From Strix aluco (lineage: Eukaryota; Chordata; Aves; Strigiformes; Strigidae), in assembly GCF_031877795.1 (NCBI RefSeq), contig NC_133934.1, positions 109,122,610-109,186,609 of the forward strand: DNA of 64,000 bases, in the 5' to 3' direction. Every line of letters starts with the position of its first letter. Position 1 is the first letter of the stretch. Of this stretch, positions 1 to 44,515 are shown piece after piece. The position numbers and the translations under genes were made by a program. The notes under the pieces were generated by a model. It was not told the origin of the DNA and made no database searches. It worked only from the letters and a program-made list of their open reading frames with translations.

Positions 1-2992
1 ATTCTATTGCTGGTATTCTGACCTATGTTGAAAAAATATTTATGAGGAGACCCTACAGGGTTAGAGTATGTGAGATCATAACACAGGTACCAAATAACTA
101 AAGGCTAGAACGATCCTGATTCTAATTTATTTTGAATATGTACATCACCTGACTTTTTGTTCTTTCAACTTGACAGATAATTAGGGTTTTTAATGTTAAT
201 ATTTCATGATAAAGATGATATTAATAATTTATTGCATCTTGGGAAACTCTCAATTATGCTATTTTATTCCAATAGAAAACAACAGTTCTCATGCAAGCTT
301 TACTGATGAATTCAGTTAAATCTGCAGTTAACAGAATTAAATATATTTCAGTGTATTAAATGAAGTAAGGAAGTGTGATTTGACCCTTCGTGGTACCCCA
401 ACAGAGGCCCAATTCAGAACTGTACAGAAGCACTTCCAGAATTTTTTTACCCATCTGGATCTGCTTCCACACTTAGGCAAGTCTGTACTTTGCATACGAC
501 TTTATACCTTATCAAAAGTACAACCTCACAGGAGTGTTTGTTCATGCATGCTCCTCAGCCCATGGGTTGATATTGATGCAACACAAAGAGCAGTAAGAGA
601 AAATAAATGTTGTGCCAAAAGATTTGTTTGCTTAGCTTCCTTCCCTTGTACACGTGTGGATACACATGAACAGCCTTTGCTTCAACTGACACAGGCAATC
701 CTGAAAGATCGTATGTCAGGAGAGATTTGTGTAATTGTCTGTCTCAGTTATGGCAAGATTAGTTTAAAACCAATAGCTCTGGGACAAAGGCTCTGTTTCC
801 AGCATGGTAGGCCATCACCTTCATTTTCCATTCAGACTGGGCGTTTTCCCAAAGGAAAGAAGTTGCTCAGGTGTCCAGGAACCTTTGTTTTGCCATGTAA
901 CAGCAAACCAAAGGAATCAGTAGCTGCAGAGCACGTGCTGTGTCTGTAGAATAGTAGTGCTAGGAGTGTTATGGCTACTGGAGGACTTTGAAAGCATCAA
1001 ATGCTTAATATAAGCAGCACAGGGAGAGTTAAAGACTTATCAGACATGTTCATCTATGTAATTTGAAAATTTTCTTTTCTGTAGCTGCAAGAAAGTCTTT
1101 ATGATTTGGCATCTAGATATCCCAAGGAGACAGTGGAAATTAATATTTTATTTGTTGTGTTTAGATAAGGAATAGTATTGTAAGTTGACAGTCTATCTTT
1201 TGTTCTAGTTACCTTTCACAGTACCAGAGGACAAATGAGACACTAGATTTGAAGTGTTAAAAAAGGGGATTTATTTTTAGTTTACTTTTCTGTTCATTTT
1301 CAGTATTTACCATAGAGTATTTCAGTTTTCAGCCAAAGGATTATTTGCAAATGGTTTACTCTAAATATGAGAGCTGTGTTTTATGACACTGAACTAGGAT
1401 CACCAGAAACATTTAAAAGTATTTCCTATCAATCTATCTTTTGGAGCCAAACTAAGAATGACAAACGCAGTGAAGAGCAAACTTTTGGAGGCCTATAAAC
1501 TTAAATGTAATAATTAGGTGCCAAAACAGTAACAGAAAGAAATTTTACATGGATCTCTATGGAGCTTTTCATTGAATATGCAAGATATCAGAGTAGACAA
1601 ACATAGGTAATATACAGGATTTGCTAAAATGTTTGTTAGTTGAAAGATAATACATTAATGGAGAAACCCTTATTTCTTGCTCTGTTCTGAGAAGTTCCTA
1701 CCTACTTGCACACTTTGCCTTCCATGGAGTAAAAGATCAGACTGCTAGCATGAAACTCAGTAAGGCTGTTTGTTTAGCAAAGGGGCAGAAAAAGCCAACA
1801 CAGCTGCATGCAGTGAGATCACCACATTTATCTCACTGGGTCTGAATTCTCTTACTATAGTCACCTCCCTTTTGTGCAATGTTTCCCAGATTTCAACAAT
1901 CAAGTCAGACTCAAAATTATTTGTAAAAGATATGAAATCCTTTAGCTATCCAATTACAGATGAACATTTAACATTACACTCTGAATTCCACAATAAACTG
2001 CGTATGTATTTTGGTGTGGCTATTCTTCCTATGGACTGTCCAGTCCTATAATCAATGTGATTAGAACCAGAGATTAAACTAAATACAACCTGAAAAGAAT
2101 TAACTCAAGTCCTCTTGATCTCACAGCATCAGTAATGAAAGTTATCAGCTACTAGAGAACTCGCCAAACATGTAGATTCAAAGGCCTTTAGCCTTTGACT
2201 TCTGGGCTGGATCATTCTCGAAGAAGTATCCTTTTCATAATCCCAAATTATAAGGCTTAAACTGGAACATGCCACATATTTCTTTGGTAGATTTAATATC
2301 AGCTATAGTAATGACTTTATGAAGTGTATTTGATCCCCCTCGCCCCCCTCCATTTTTAATACTAGTAATGCAAGCTAGTTTTTCCTTTAAAATTATTGTT
2401 GAATAGATCTGGGGAAACTTTCCAAACAAAAAAACCGCAGCTTATTTAGAAGCACCTAAAATGCCATTAATTAATGGCATTTCAGTATGTAGCAGAGACT
2501 ACCAAACTTTAAAGTAAGATTAGACAGAAACAAATACTGTAAAATATTGTAAAATACAGATTAACTTACTTGAACAGCTCAAACATTTCACCAGATGGTC
2601 TCAATGAAAAAGTGGTTTTGAAAGATATCTTCATCACCTGTTGCTAAACATTTCACTTGCTTTAGTGAGAAAGAATTTGTACTCTTCAGAAAATCTGGAT
2701 TTAACTTTGCAAAAGTAGCCACTATTCTGGAAGCTGTGCCCAAATAGTCCATGTTTCATCTGTACATAATATTCTAAAAGATGTTGCAAGACAGACTAAT
2801 ACAACAGCAGGTTGATGGACATACATATTAGAAAAGCTTTAACAGTCACGGGAAGGTAGTTTCTTTACAGTTTTCCAGCAGCTATAGTGATTTTTAATTT
2901 TGGAGTTTTGCTCTGCAAATATGAGAAAAGTAAGAGTATTGATTTATTTCATTTTGATAAGGAAGTTTCTAAAGCTCCTGCAACCACTCTTC

Positions 2993-3034
2993 TCTCTCTC
3001 TCTCTATATATATATATACACACACACACACACT
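2993..3034. repeat. Compound microsatellite (TC)n(TA)n(CA)n
   Basis: An uninterrupted run of TC, then TA, then CA dinucleotides, a typical polymorphic vertebrate microsatellite in intergenic DNA. Confidence 0.95.
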
Positions 3035-3161
3035 CATATATATGCATGGATATACTCACACATCCTCCCATGATGTGACAATGACTGAAAGCATGAAAGT
3101 TACTCTTTCCTAAACTTTGAGACCTAAAATATTTGACAAGTCCGAGTCACCATTTAATATC

Positions 3162-3180
3162 TGATGCCCCCTTGTGGCTG
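3162..3180 (-). promoter_or_regulatory. CTCF-like binding motif
   Basis: Minus strand CAGCCACAAGGGGGCATCA closely fits the CTCF core CCACNAGGGGGC. It lies between SEL1L and its downstream neighbour. Occupancy is unknown. Confidence 0.45.
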
Positions 3181-5119
3181 CAAACACACACCCCAGGTAC
3201 AAATCTTTTTTCAGCAAAAGCAATTAGAAGCAGTAAAAAGAGAATAATTTTAGTATGAATCTTGCACAGAAACGAGCCACGTTCATAAATAACTGATGGG
3301 AACTGCAACATCTAGCTTCACAGTATAGTTTATGCCTGTGTTTAGGAGGAAGGATTAGTATGAAGAAAAACAGAAAAAAGTAAGGAAATACAGAAAATGG
3401 CTGACAGCAGAATTGGAGAAATAGAAGCGTTTTGCGACACAAAAATTAATATTCTCCGAAGTAATTATAAAAAAATCTGGAATTGCAACCCGTATTATGT
3501 GGAAATCCCAAAAAGGAGGGTAGCAAAGAAGTTACAGTATGAGTAACCTATCCCTTAAGTGGAGGTCTGCCTGAAATGCTGCTGCACTCAGAAAAAGCTT
3601 ACCTGAATAAGCAGCGGTGGCACTGGTACCTTTTGGGGTAAAAACATTCTGTCTGAGACAGAATCCAGGTACTCTGCTGTGGAAGTTAAATCACATTTAC
3701 CTCTTGCTATCTGAAATGCAACTACAGTGGTGCTCCACTTCTATTTCTTTCTGAAAATGAAAGCTAAGACTAGCTGTTAAAGTATTCGTTACCTGGATAG
3801 ATGGTACACCCCCACAACTTAGCTTTGGAAGAACTAATTTACAGTCTTCTGAAATTTTTTACAACTAGTAGACTAGAGCGACTCTTTTCCTCAATAATTC
3901 TTTATAAAAGTAAGAATTAAAGTCAGGATTCAGAAATGCCATTACACTCATGGTCACTTAGAGATGAGTAAAAATATTTTGGCATTATACCAAATAACAC
4001 ATTCTAATGAAACAGGTGTTTCATGTTTACAAACTATACTTTCTATTAATATTTGTTTAAAAATGTAGTGTTTTAGTCTTAGACTGAGGAGAATAGAGTA
4101 ACATAAAACCCAAACAAAACCAACCAAGCCAGGAAACAAACAAAAAACCCCCCCAGTTTTCAATGAACATTATTTAGTGGGTCTTTCTTTAAAAACCCAA
4201 AACCACTCCCCCACCCCCCACAACCTCAACAGTCATTTATATACCTGGTACTCTATTCCCACCACAGAAAACAACTCCCTATTGGCTACAGGCTACAAGT
4301 AAAATAAGGTATCTATGCTTCTGACCCCACCTCACTTGAGCACATCAGCAATCACATCTCAAGCTCCTGGGCTTTTTTGGAAGGTGAGGGATAACCTCAC
4401 TAAGCTTGAGCTACATTAGTCAGACTTAAACTGGTTTTAGTACCAGCCATTCCATTTCCTACCTGTAGCAAGGCTATTGGCAGCAGAAGTCAGAAGACTA
4501 TGCAACTTGGGCTGATGCCTGAGACAGTTTACCTATTGATGCTTTCCATAGCCATTATCATTGCTCCCTCACTTTCCTTCTCCATAATTGTTTTCTTCCA
4601 AATTAATAAGGACATTGGAAAGCAAGCCAACATAATACATTTATGAGGGAGGACTCAGTCTCAAGAGGTGGAGCCTGAAAGGATGAGTGGGTTGAGAAAG
4701 GCCTGAAAAGCAAGCAGACTTGTCAGCTTGGAGTAGTCCTTCCCCCAGTAACTGTTTCTAGTCACTGTATTATGCCCGTATTAGTATTGAAAACGCAACA
4801 GTAATCCTAAGGTTACTGGTCACTATTCTCAAATCACAGAGCAGTTCTGTGTCTGCCACACACATACAGATGCTGTATACAGTGAAGAAAGGCTCACACA
4901 CACAGAGGGCAAGTTTCTAGCACAACTGTAGATACAATGCATACTTTTCTATTCTCCTTTCTATGCTCCTCCTAAATCAACAGATTTATTTTTGTGAAAA
5001 GGAATAGAAGTGAAAAGTGTGAGTATCCTTAGAGGAAGGGATGCATTGAGCAATGGCATATATCAGTACATATGACTAACAGTTGACATCCTCTGTTATC
5101 ATAACCACTGTGAACACTG

Positions 5120-8100
5120 AGGGTAACCACACAGGTGGTATCTTTATTTCACAAGATTAAAGATACAGTACAAAATGAATCTGTACATCTTTCTATTAAC
5201 AGAATTTGTTTACACAATTATATTACATTTGACCAGCCTTTATACTGATTTTAAATACAAAATAAATTTACAAAACTCCTACAAGACCCTTTAAAGAACT
5301 GCAGCTGATAAAAAACAAAGGGTTCCCCCCAATACTCCCTATTTGCCATATGCATCTGCAGTAGTTCAAATCAAACTAAGTCTTTTTAGTTTAATATTCT
5401 CTGAAACAAAAATAGAATTTCAGTTTATTGTTGCCTATCTAAAAAGGAAGCAACTTGCAAAGGTGTGATCCCTTTTTATAGGCCAAAACTAGCATATAAT
5501 AGGTGGAAACTAGATAATGCATAGTCTTAAAAGTCCTTTCACAATCTGTGTTTTATTGTTCTTCTCCAAAAGAATCACATTTGATAGGTTGGGGAATTTC
5601 AGCTGACTTATGGAAGATGACTAAAAAAAGTGAGTAAACCTGTGTCATAAGAGTCTCATTGGGATGTTTGTATCAAAGGCCTGATCTTCTCTTACATTGT
5701 CCCATGATGGACAATATAAAGCAAGGAAAATTATTTCAACAGACAGCTCTGGGACAAGTTTCACCAGACTGATGAACTAGAATCCTGTTTCTCAACAGTT
5801 CAGCCTTTCTTTCAGCCAGGAAGAACAGCTAGTGTGTTTGATTAATACTTTGAGATGCAGAACAATGTTTTCCCCCATATCTTTCCACAGTTTTCCTACA
5901 TGTAAAACTCCCACTGACAAGTTACTGTTCTGTAGTTCCATTCTCTGTGCAGGGAGAGAAGAGCATGTGTCTGGGAAGGTCAAACAGAGAGGCTCTGGCC
6001 TATATTACTACAGACAAGAAATACAAATTTACCATTCAAAGCATGATGAACGTTCCCAGAAAGGCTTCTCTTAAATCAAGCTTCCCTTCTAAAATACTCC
6101 TGCATATAAACTGTAAGACAATCTGTGTGCTACCAAAAGGGAATAGTACTTCACTGCAGTAAACTGAGCAACCCAGCTCCTTTCGGAAAAAAGCTGCTTG
6201 ATAAACTGAGTGCACAAGAAACATATTGCTAGTAAGAGTTAAATATACTTCCCTCAAAATACAAGTTTCAGAACAGAGTAGTAAGGGATTGTCACAAAAG
6301 CTTAAGTCATGTTGTAGACAACTGATTTAGAAAACTTACTCATTTCTTTAATCCCTGAGTTAACTCATCGTTACTTATTTAAGTACCTTTCTACTACTAC
6401 CACTTCATTCAAATGAATGTCATCTGAAAAAGTTAGTAGTAGTAATTTGGTGGAAGGAAAAAAAGCAGGAGAAAGACTTCCTTATTGCTTCTTCAAAAAA
6501 CAGTTAAAGTGAAATAACTTGCTGATCTTCAAACATTTTCTTCTGGTGATTTCTTGGATGTAAAAATGCATCAGGTTCAGTCAGCTATAAGATGGTCACA
6601 TAGCAGCAATGCTGAGAGATTCTCATGCAAATAGGATAGAGCTTTTAGAATTTAGTTCTAATAGATCAAGCAACCAAAACATTTTAATAATGCAGTAACA
6701 AAACTGTTCAACATCCTCAGAGACCAATACCAATGAACCAATGGTATTTAACTGAAAAACATTTTTCATGTAATCTTTAATTTATTCATGCCAAGCTGAA
6801 AAGAGCTATTAAGTGACAGAGGCAAAAAATACTTCAGAGGGAGTGTCCAGAAGTCACAGATACCTTAGAAATGCAGCTGAGGAGTGCTGTACATTTTAGA
6901 CACTACATTTAAGTTCAATACTGTTCCATCTGCTAATGGTGATTAAGACTGAACAAGACATTCCTCTACCACATGCTGCAACCCTCCAAACTAAAATGAA
7001 AGATTTGTCTTCACATAACCAGCATAAGCATTTTGAAGTACTGAAAAGTTCTACCTATGTTTTAATACTAGTCATCCATGACATTTCGGTTTACAAGAGT
7101 GGATTGCTTATCATCTTTCCCAAACTAGAGATATATTGTGCAACAGTTGCCTTACAAATGCAGTAAGTATGAAACCATACCAAAAATCTCACTTCTAAGT
7201 AAAGCATATTGATATGTTGCTGCCAATCCACTGGAAAAAAGATTTGCATGAAAGGAAGCCCTTAACCCTTTAAATGCAACAGCTTTTGTCAGAAAGCAGC
7301 TAAAGCCTCCTTGTTTGTATTTCATTCAGCTTTAAGACAGTATATTTAGAGGGTTTAATGCTAGTACAGAAACAAATATTTAACTACCATTGGTAAATAA
7401 GAACAGAAATTTGGGCATTTCTTGCCTCTAAGATACTCCCCCACTGCTTCCCACCCCCAACCCCTGAAATTATGTTAAATGAAAATCATTACTAAATGAA
7501 GATTCCTCTTGCAGTCTAAAAACATCAGTCCACAGGTTGTAGTCTTCACGCTCATTAAAAGGCCTTTGCACTGACCTGGTGGTATCAAGAAACCATAAAA
7601 TATTAGTCTTCTTTCTCTTTGGATTTTCTTGTTACAAGGGATCCTCAAGATAGCACAGCCAGAGATGTTATTTTGACTTTCTCACATATGCCAGGTGCAA
7701 GAGAAGCTGGTGAGAGCCAGAGCACTGCTGTAACCTGACATACGATTTTTATCAGTCAGCCAAACTTTGGAGCAGCATCACTGGCATAAGCCCATGCCCT
7801 TTTGCAGAGAGTATGCATCTTTGGGGCCCTTTTTTGTAGATGCACTAAACAGATGCATGCATGAGATACCACACACGTTTTTCTTACAATGCAGATCACT
7901 TACAGGATTGTTGAAAATTAAATACAGAACTTCCACCTCTAAAAGCAAACAAAAAGGTAAGCTAACTCACTGAGATTTCTGGCTCTGTCCTTTCTTCAGT
8001 GTCCACAATAATACTGGTGCTTTCTGCAATCTAGACTCAGTCTCTTTCTAAGAGAAAATGTGAATAATTTAGGAACACTACCAATTTGGTTTTATGCCAT

Positions 8101-8894
8101 GAAGTATTGCAAAGTACACAGGCTTCAAAAAAGTATGCAAGATCCGGGCACTGTGTGGATAGTTTTCAATTGATGAGCTTTACAGTCCCCATCTGTCCAA
8201 ATCCACCTCCTGGGCTACATACCGTCTGCTGAGAACTGTCTAGTTTAAAGGGAATGGAGGAAAATACTGAAAACAAAAGAAAGCACAAATGGAGAGTGGC
8301 ATGTTTGCTGGTTTAGTTTTAGACTTTATAAATAATCCATGTTAAACCATCCAAGACAGCACGAAAGACCAAAGTGTAAGAAACACTAAGAAATAACGAA
8401 GTAAGGATTGTAGAAATACTTGGGATGCCAATCAGAATATAAGTTTATACAGCTCTAGCCTTTTTAGAGTTTGAATATTTCAGCTTTTTGAACTTATATT
8501 GGCCATAAAATTATTATTACTTTTATATAGGGCAACTGCTATCAAGCAGGCAAAAACCTTCTAATGCTAGCTTTCTGCTCTCTCTAGGAGATGAAAAGGA
8601 CTCTGAATAAAGAGGAACTAGATACAGCAGGCAACATTCTTGTAGTAGCACTCGTGTTTCCATGAAAAAAGCCATAGTGTTATTCCATTGGCACTGAAAT
8701 AACATTCAAATCAGTTTCAAAAGAATTTTCTTTTCCCTGAAAAAAAGGCATCATTCTAAGCAGCTTTCAGACTTTCTTTTTTTTAAACCTCTTTGCGCCT
8801 CTTTTGGGGGAGGGACCATTGATCCGAAGTCCTAAATCACAACAAAAATTGTTCCTTTAGGAAAAATCCAGTTCTTTCACTGAGGCTATCGTTG
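5120..8894 (-). other. SEL1L: SEL1L 3' untranslated region (extent inferred)
   Basis: About 3.8 kb after the stop with no convincing coding frame; mammalian SEL1L mRNAs also carry long 3' UTRs. The distal end is guessed from a minus-strand AATAAA at 5148-5143 followed by a GT-rich stretch. Other AATAAA hexamers in sense lie at 6786-6781, 5557-5552 and 4990-4985, so shorter and longer isoforms are possible. Confidence 0.5.
5143..5148 (-). terminator. Candidate SEL1L poly(A) signal AATAAA
   Basis: Minus-strand AATAAA (plus TTTATT) followed within 10-30 bases by GT-rich sequence. It was chosen among several hexamers only on downstream context. No transcript evidence is available. Confidence 0.35.
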
Positions 8895-40665
<31,771 letters not shown>

Positions 40666-40829
40666 CCCGCCGGGCTCCTGAGGGGCCGCCGCCGAGGAGA
40701 CCGGAGCCCGGAGTCCGGCTTCCTCGCCCCGCCCACCGCCCCGCCGCCACCAATCCGCCGGCCGCGCTGACGGCCCACTACCGCCTGCTGGCAGCAGCAC
40801 ACGGCACCCCCCGAGACCGGCTGGCTCTA

Positions 40830-40848
40830 CATGGCCCGCTCCCATTGG
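40830..40848 (-). promoter_or_regulatory. ER-stress response element-like site (ERSE, one mismatch)
   Basis: Minus strand CCAAT-GGGAGCGGG-CCATG: the CCAAT half, exact 9-base spacer and CCATG in place of the consensus CCACG. It lies about 165-185 bp upstream of the SEL1L ATG. SEL1L is a known unfolded-protein-response target, so an NF-Y/ATF6 site is expected. Function is inferred. Confidence 0.45.
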
Positions 40849-40883
40849 CTGGGGGGAGGCACGGACCGTCGGTCACGCCCTCT

Positions 40884-40894
40884 CGTTGGCCAAT
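40884..40894 (-). promoter_or_regulatory. ERSE-II-like site (one mismatch)
   Basis: Minus strand ATTGGCCAACG against ERSE-II consensus ATTGG-N-CCACG, one base different. It is 36 bp upstream of the ERSE-like site. It could also simply be a palindromic CCAAT/ATTGG NF-Y site. Confidence 0.3.
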
Positions 40895-41539
40895 GGCATT
40901 GCAAAAGGTAAGCACGCGCCTCAGCGAGCGCCGGCTGCGCCAGCGCGCCCTCCCGAAACGGCGGCTCCCATTGGCTCGCGCGCCCGTCCTACACTGCCCA
41001 CAGAGCCTCGCGAAGGCCCCGCGAGGCCGCGGACGAAGGTCCCGCTGGGCCCCGCGGCGGGGCAGGGACTACGTCACCCACAACCCCCCGCGCCAAACTG
41101 CGCAGGGAACAGCGGCGGCGCTGCCGCCCGCGGGCCGGGCCGTGAGGGGCCACGGCCGGCGGCCGCCCCGCAGCTCCGCGGCTGGCCCCGCGCTGGGGCC
41201 TGGCTGCAGCGCCACCCTTCCCATTAGAAGCCCAGAGGCCGGCTGGGGGTGGGGTGGGGCGGGGCGGTGGCTCCCTGCCGCGGGGCCGGGCCCGCTCGGG
41301 CGGGGCGGGCGGCCTGTCGGTGGCCGTTCGTAGCGGTCGGAAAGGCGGGGGCGGGGCAGCGGTGTGGGGAGGGGGGCTGGCGGGGGCGGCCGTCGGCGGT
41401 GAGGGCGGGTGGCGCCATCGCCAAAAGCGGGGCTTTACCGTGCCCTGGGGGTGCGGTGAGGAGCCGGTAGCAGGGAGACGGAGAGGGAGAAAAACGCGTT
41501 GAGAAGTAGGCAGGCGCACGCTGCCCCTGTGCTAGCAAA

Positions 41540-42860
41540 CCTGCCTCTCCTGGGGGCGCGTCTGTCCTTCCGGCCCGCTAAGCTGGCTGCTGGCTTTGTG
41601 ACACTGAGCGGGGTGGAAGGCAGAGCCGTAGCTCCGGCCTCTTCCAGGGCACCTGGAAAGGGAAGTTGAGGGTTTAGTTTACTTTACTGAGTTCTTGTTT
41701 TCCTTATGACATTTTTATCTGCTGTCATTAGGTTTCTATGCTAACCTTTCTTTTCCCCCACTGGAAAACTGTAGGGTTTATGACTTCAATTTGCAACAGG
41801 GAGCCCTATTTCAGATGACAGAGTTCCAAGTGACTGAACATGCTTTCTTGATTAGGTGTATGGGAAGCAGCAGGAAATTAAATATCTCTCTAAACCAGTA
41901 CAGCTGAAGCATGTGAAACACAAAGGGTGTAATTTGTTGAACTTTATCTTCAGAAAGGTGTCAGCTCCGGGAAGGGATTGAGGAGAGTGGGACACAACTC
42001 TGGTTCTCATAATAATCACATCTTTCTGTAGGTCAATGTAAAAGCAACAACAAATGAGGAAAGGGAACGAGCGTCCCAACCTGTAATGGCCTGAAACACG
42101 TAAATGGTGCTGCGTCACAGGACCATGCTATTACACAATGCTGTGCTGAATTATCAAGTGGATTTGTCCCACACTGTCTAAATAGTGTTAAGTCATCTCA
42201 TTCTTAGAGCTCTACAGTTGGGGTCTCTTCAGGGCGAGATTAGCCACCAGTGGCCGTGTTTCTCCCATGGGAGACAACGGCAGAATCCGTGGAACATGCA
42301 GTCCCACTCGGGGCTGGCTGAGGGATTTTTCTGCCCGCTGGGACTACAAGCAAGGGAACACCTGTACTGCTTCAGCTAGGAGGAGTCTGAATAGCACGTC
42401 AGCACCTTGGATAGATCTAAGAAGTAATTGTGATTCTAATTAGGAGACCACTTAAGTACCAATCAATTTTTTCTAGCTACAGGTCGACTACGACAGTGTC
42501 CATCAACTTAGGCAAAACCAAGCTTTGCTATGGTGTGGCAGCACTTTTGTTTCAGTACAGGCCTGAAGGGGTTTCACCAGAGCGAACCCTGCACTTGGAT
42601 CAGGCCTAAATTTAACCTCTGTCATGCTAAGCACAACAGCACAAAGCCCACCGTTTGTGAACACTGCTCCCCGAGGCGAGGTGAAAGCTTCGCTCACAGC
42701 ATGGGAGGCCATTGGTGTCCGCCTGTCTGGGGCTGGGGCACTCAGGCAGGAGTGTGGTGTGGCATGGCGGTACGGATATGAGGGTGTCTCAGAGGCGCTG
42801 GGGCTGGCCGTGAGTGCTGCGATACCACAGCTCTGCAGCGGTGCCCATGTTCCTCTGACA
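41540..42860. other. Upstream flank of the SEL1L CpG island
   Basis: Moderately GC-rich CpG shore grading into AT-rich DNA. No supported gene; open frames at 42,185-42,940 are short, overlap on both strands, and have no recognisable product. Confidence 0.5.
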
Positions 42861-42868
42861 GGGGTGTC

Positions 42869-43027
42869 AGGTGCTGGGGCAGGCTGCCCAGAGCCCCTGT
42901 GGTGTTCCCAGCCCTGGAGATGTTTGGAACTTGTGTGAACAAATCCCTCCTCGGCCTGATCTAATCAGCCCTCCTGCGAGCGGGGGTTGGACTGGGTGAC
43001 CTCTGGAGGTCGCTTCTAACCAAATTT
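42869..43027 (+). mobile_element. CR1 LINE fragment (3' end region)
   Basis: Matches the familiar CR1 tail: GGCTGCCCAGAGCCCC, a CCCTGGAGATGTTT block, and GGTTGGACTGGGTGACCTC followed by TGGAGGTCGCTTCTAACC. It is 5' truncated to about 160 bp. It is diverged, with no terminal ATTCTATGA-type repeat, so it is an older insertion. Confidence 0.8.
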
Positions 43028-43029
43028 AC

Positions 43030-44500
43030 TCTACACCTAAAGCTGTGGGGGTTGTTAAGTGAATCAGAGGAACAAGTCGAAAAATGCAATGGGCAAAGGA
43101 GCTATTTTTTTCTGAATTAATTAATCGCCTTCCAAATTAAAAAATCAGATAATAGTGCAGACTGAGTTAGTTCCAATTAATTTAGTGTATGCTGTACTCT
43201 AAGAGTGTGGTAAATTTATTGCTGCCTTTCCATTTATGTGTGCAGCAGCCATAAAATTCCCATTACTTTTCTTAATTAGTTTTGCATTTTCTTCTGTGAA
43301 GCTTTCAATGGAAGCCTAGGTGTTTTTGCTGTGTTCCTCCTCTTTATTCTATGCCAAAAGGTGGTGGTCTTTTATGACCAGACAAATAGTAAGGGCTCAA
43401 ATTGCATCCTTTGTGTTTTAGGTACACTTAGGTTTAGTTTCTCAAAGTGTTATCAGATCTAAATTTTTATGGGGTTTTTGAATTAGACCTATTTAAATAC
43501 TGCCTGGTACTTGTATGGCATGATATAATATTAGTCATTTTCCCGGTAGGAGAGTGGAACCATGTGAGTTAAGTTTTCAGTAGTTTAGGGATATGCATGA
43601 TAACTTTCTGAGTATTTATCACACTCTTTTGTTTGTCTTCTGTCTCTATAGTTTGATCACACAGCTTTCTCCTCTGTAGCAACATTGCTGTTTACTTTGA
43701 TTGTGGAAACTTTCTTGTATAACTTTTTTTTAAATGTAAAACTGTAGAAGTGGGAGAAGTATGAAGCTTGGTATGTTTTGAAGGGCAATTTCCCAAGAAC
43801 CATCCTTGCAGAATATTCTCATAAAGTTTTTTCAGCTTGCTTTAAGAAAATAAAAAGGAGCAAGCTTCAGCCACCTCTCAGGGAAGATTTCTGTCCCAAA
43901 ATACACTGGCTTTCTGACAGATTTTTCTAACAAAAATGACATATCTTTCCTTTTTTTCTTTAGAATGCAAAATATATAGTTTTAGACAGACTTAATTTTC
44001 ATAGCTTTTTAATTATATTTTTTGCTTTTCTTTGTTTCATTGTGTGTTTTTAAAGTTTCTGGACACTTATTTCTGAGGAAACAATTACAAGGAGAGTAAT
44101 ACTCCTAAATGTCCAATGTTCATGGCTGTAGGAGGGTTATGATTCTAGCAAGGCCCATATGCAAAGTAAGAGAGACAACAGAAATGTCTATTAAGCAACC
44201 TGAGAGAGCAAAGGTGAAAATCACCAAGCTTAATATCACCTCATCTGTGATAGTCAGGTGTCCAATCACAGGGAATGAGGGAGAGAGAAGCAGTGATGGA
44301 GAGTAAGGAACATTCTTCCATTTTACATTAGAAAAGAAGTTGTTGGCGTGGCTTTTGTGAGAACCGCAGTCAAGAGGAACAAGGATGATGTAGCTCTGAG
44401 AGCTGTCAGCCAGTCTAGACCAGTAACAAATTGTAGAGGTTGGTTAGCCAACATGGTGAGCTACCAGCATTCACATAAACAGAAATGCAGATAGCCCAGT
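43030..44500. other. AT-rich non-coding upstream DNA
   Basis: No gene. The part at about 43,100-43,300 has several TAATTA/AATTAATT homeodomain-type motifs and complex, non-repetitive sequence, so it could be a conserved non-coding element. This cannot be tested here. Confidence 0.4.
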
Positions 44501-44515
44501 CAGTCCTGTTTTGCC

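Larger units (their letters stand above)
1..5119. other. Intergenic DNA downstream of SEL1L
   Basis: AT-rich with no supported gene. The longest open frame (380-949, plus) begins at TTG and resembles nothing I know. In mammals the next gene in this direction is STON2, but none of its coding sequence is recognisable here. Contents noted are a dinucleotide repeat near 3.0 kb and a CTCF-like motif at 3162-3180. Confidence 0.6.

Noticed and set aside
380..949. 189-codon plus-strand open frame
   Set aside because: Starts at TTG, has no recognisable domain, and a frame this long is not surprising by chance when six frames of 64 kb are scanned.
40666..40845. In-frame 60-residue N-terminal extension of SEL1L from an upstream ATG
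   Set aside because: It would bury the signal peptide, its ATG overlaps the CCAAT/ERSE-like promoter element, and the ATG at 40665 gives the expected protein start.
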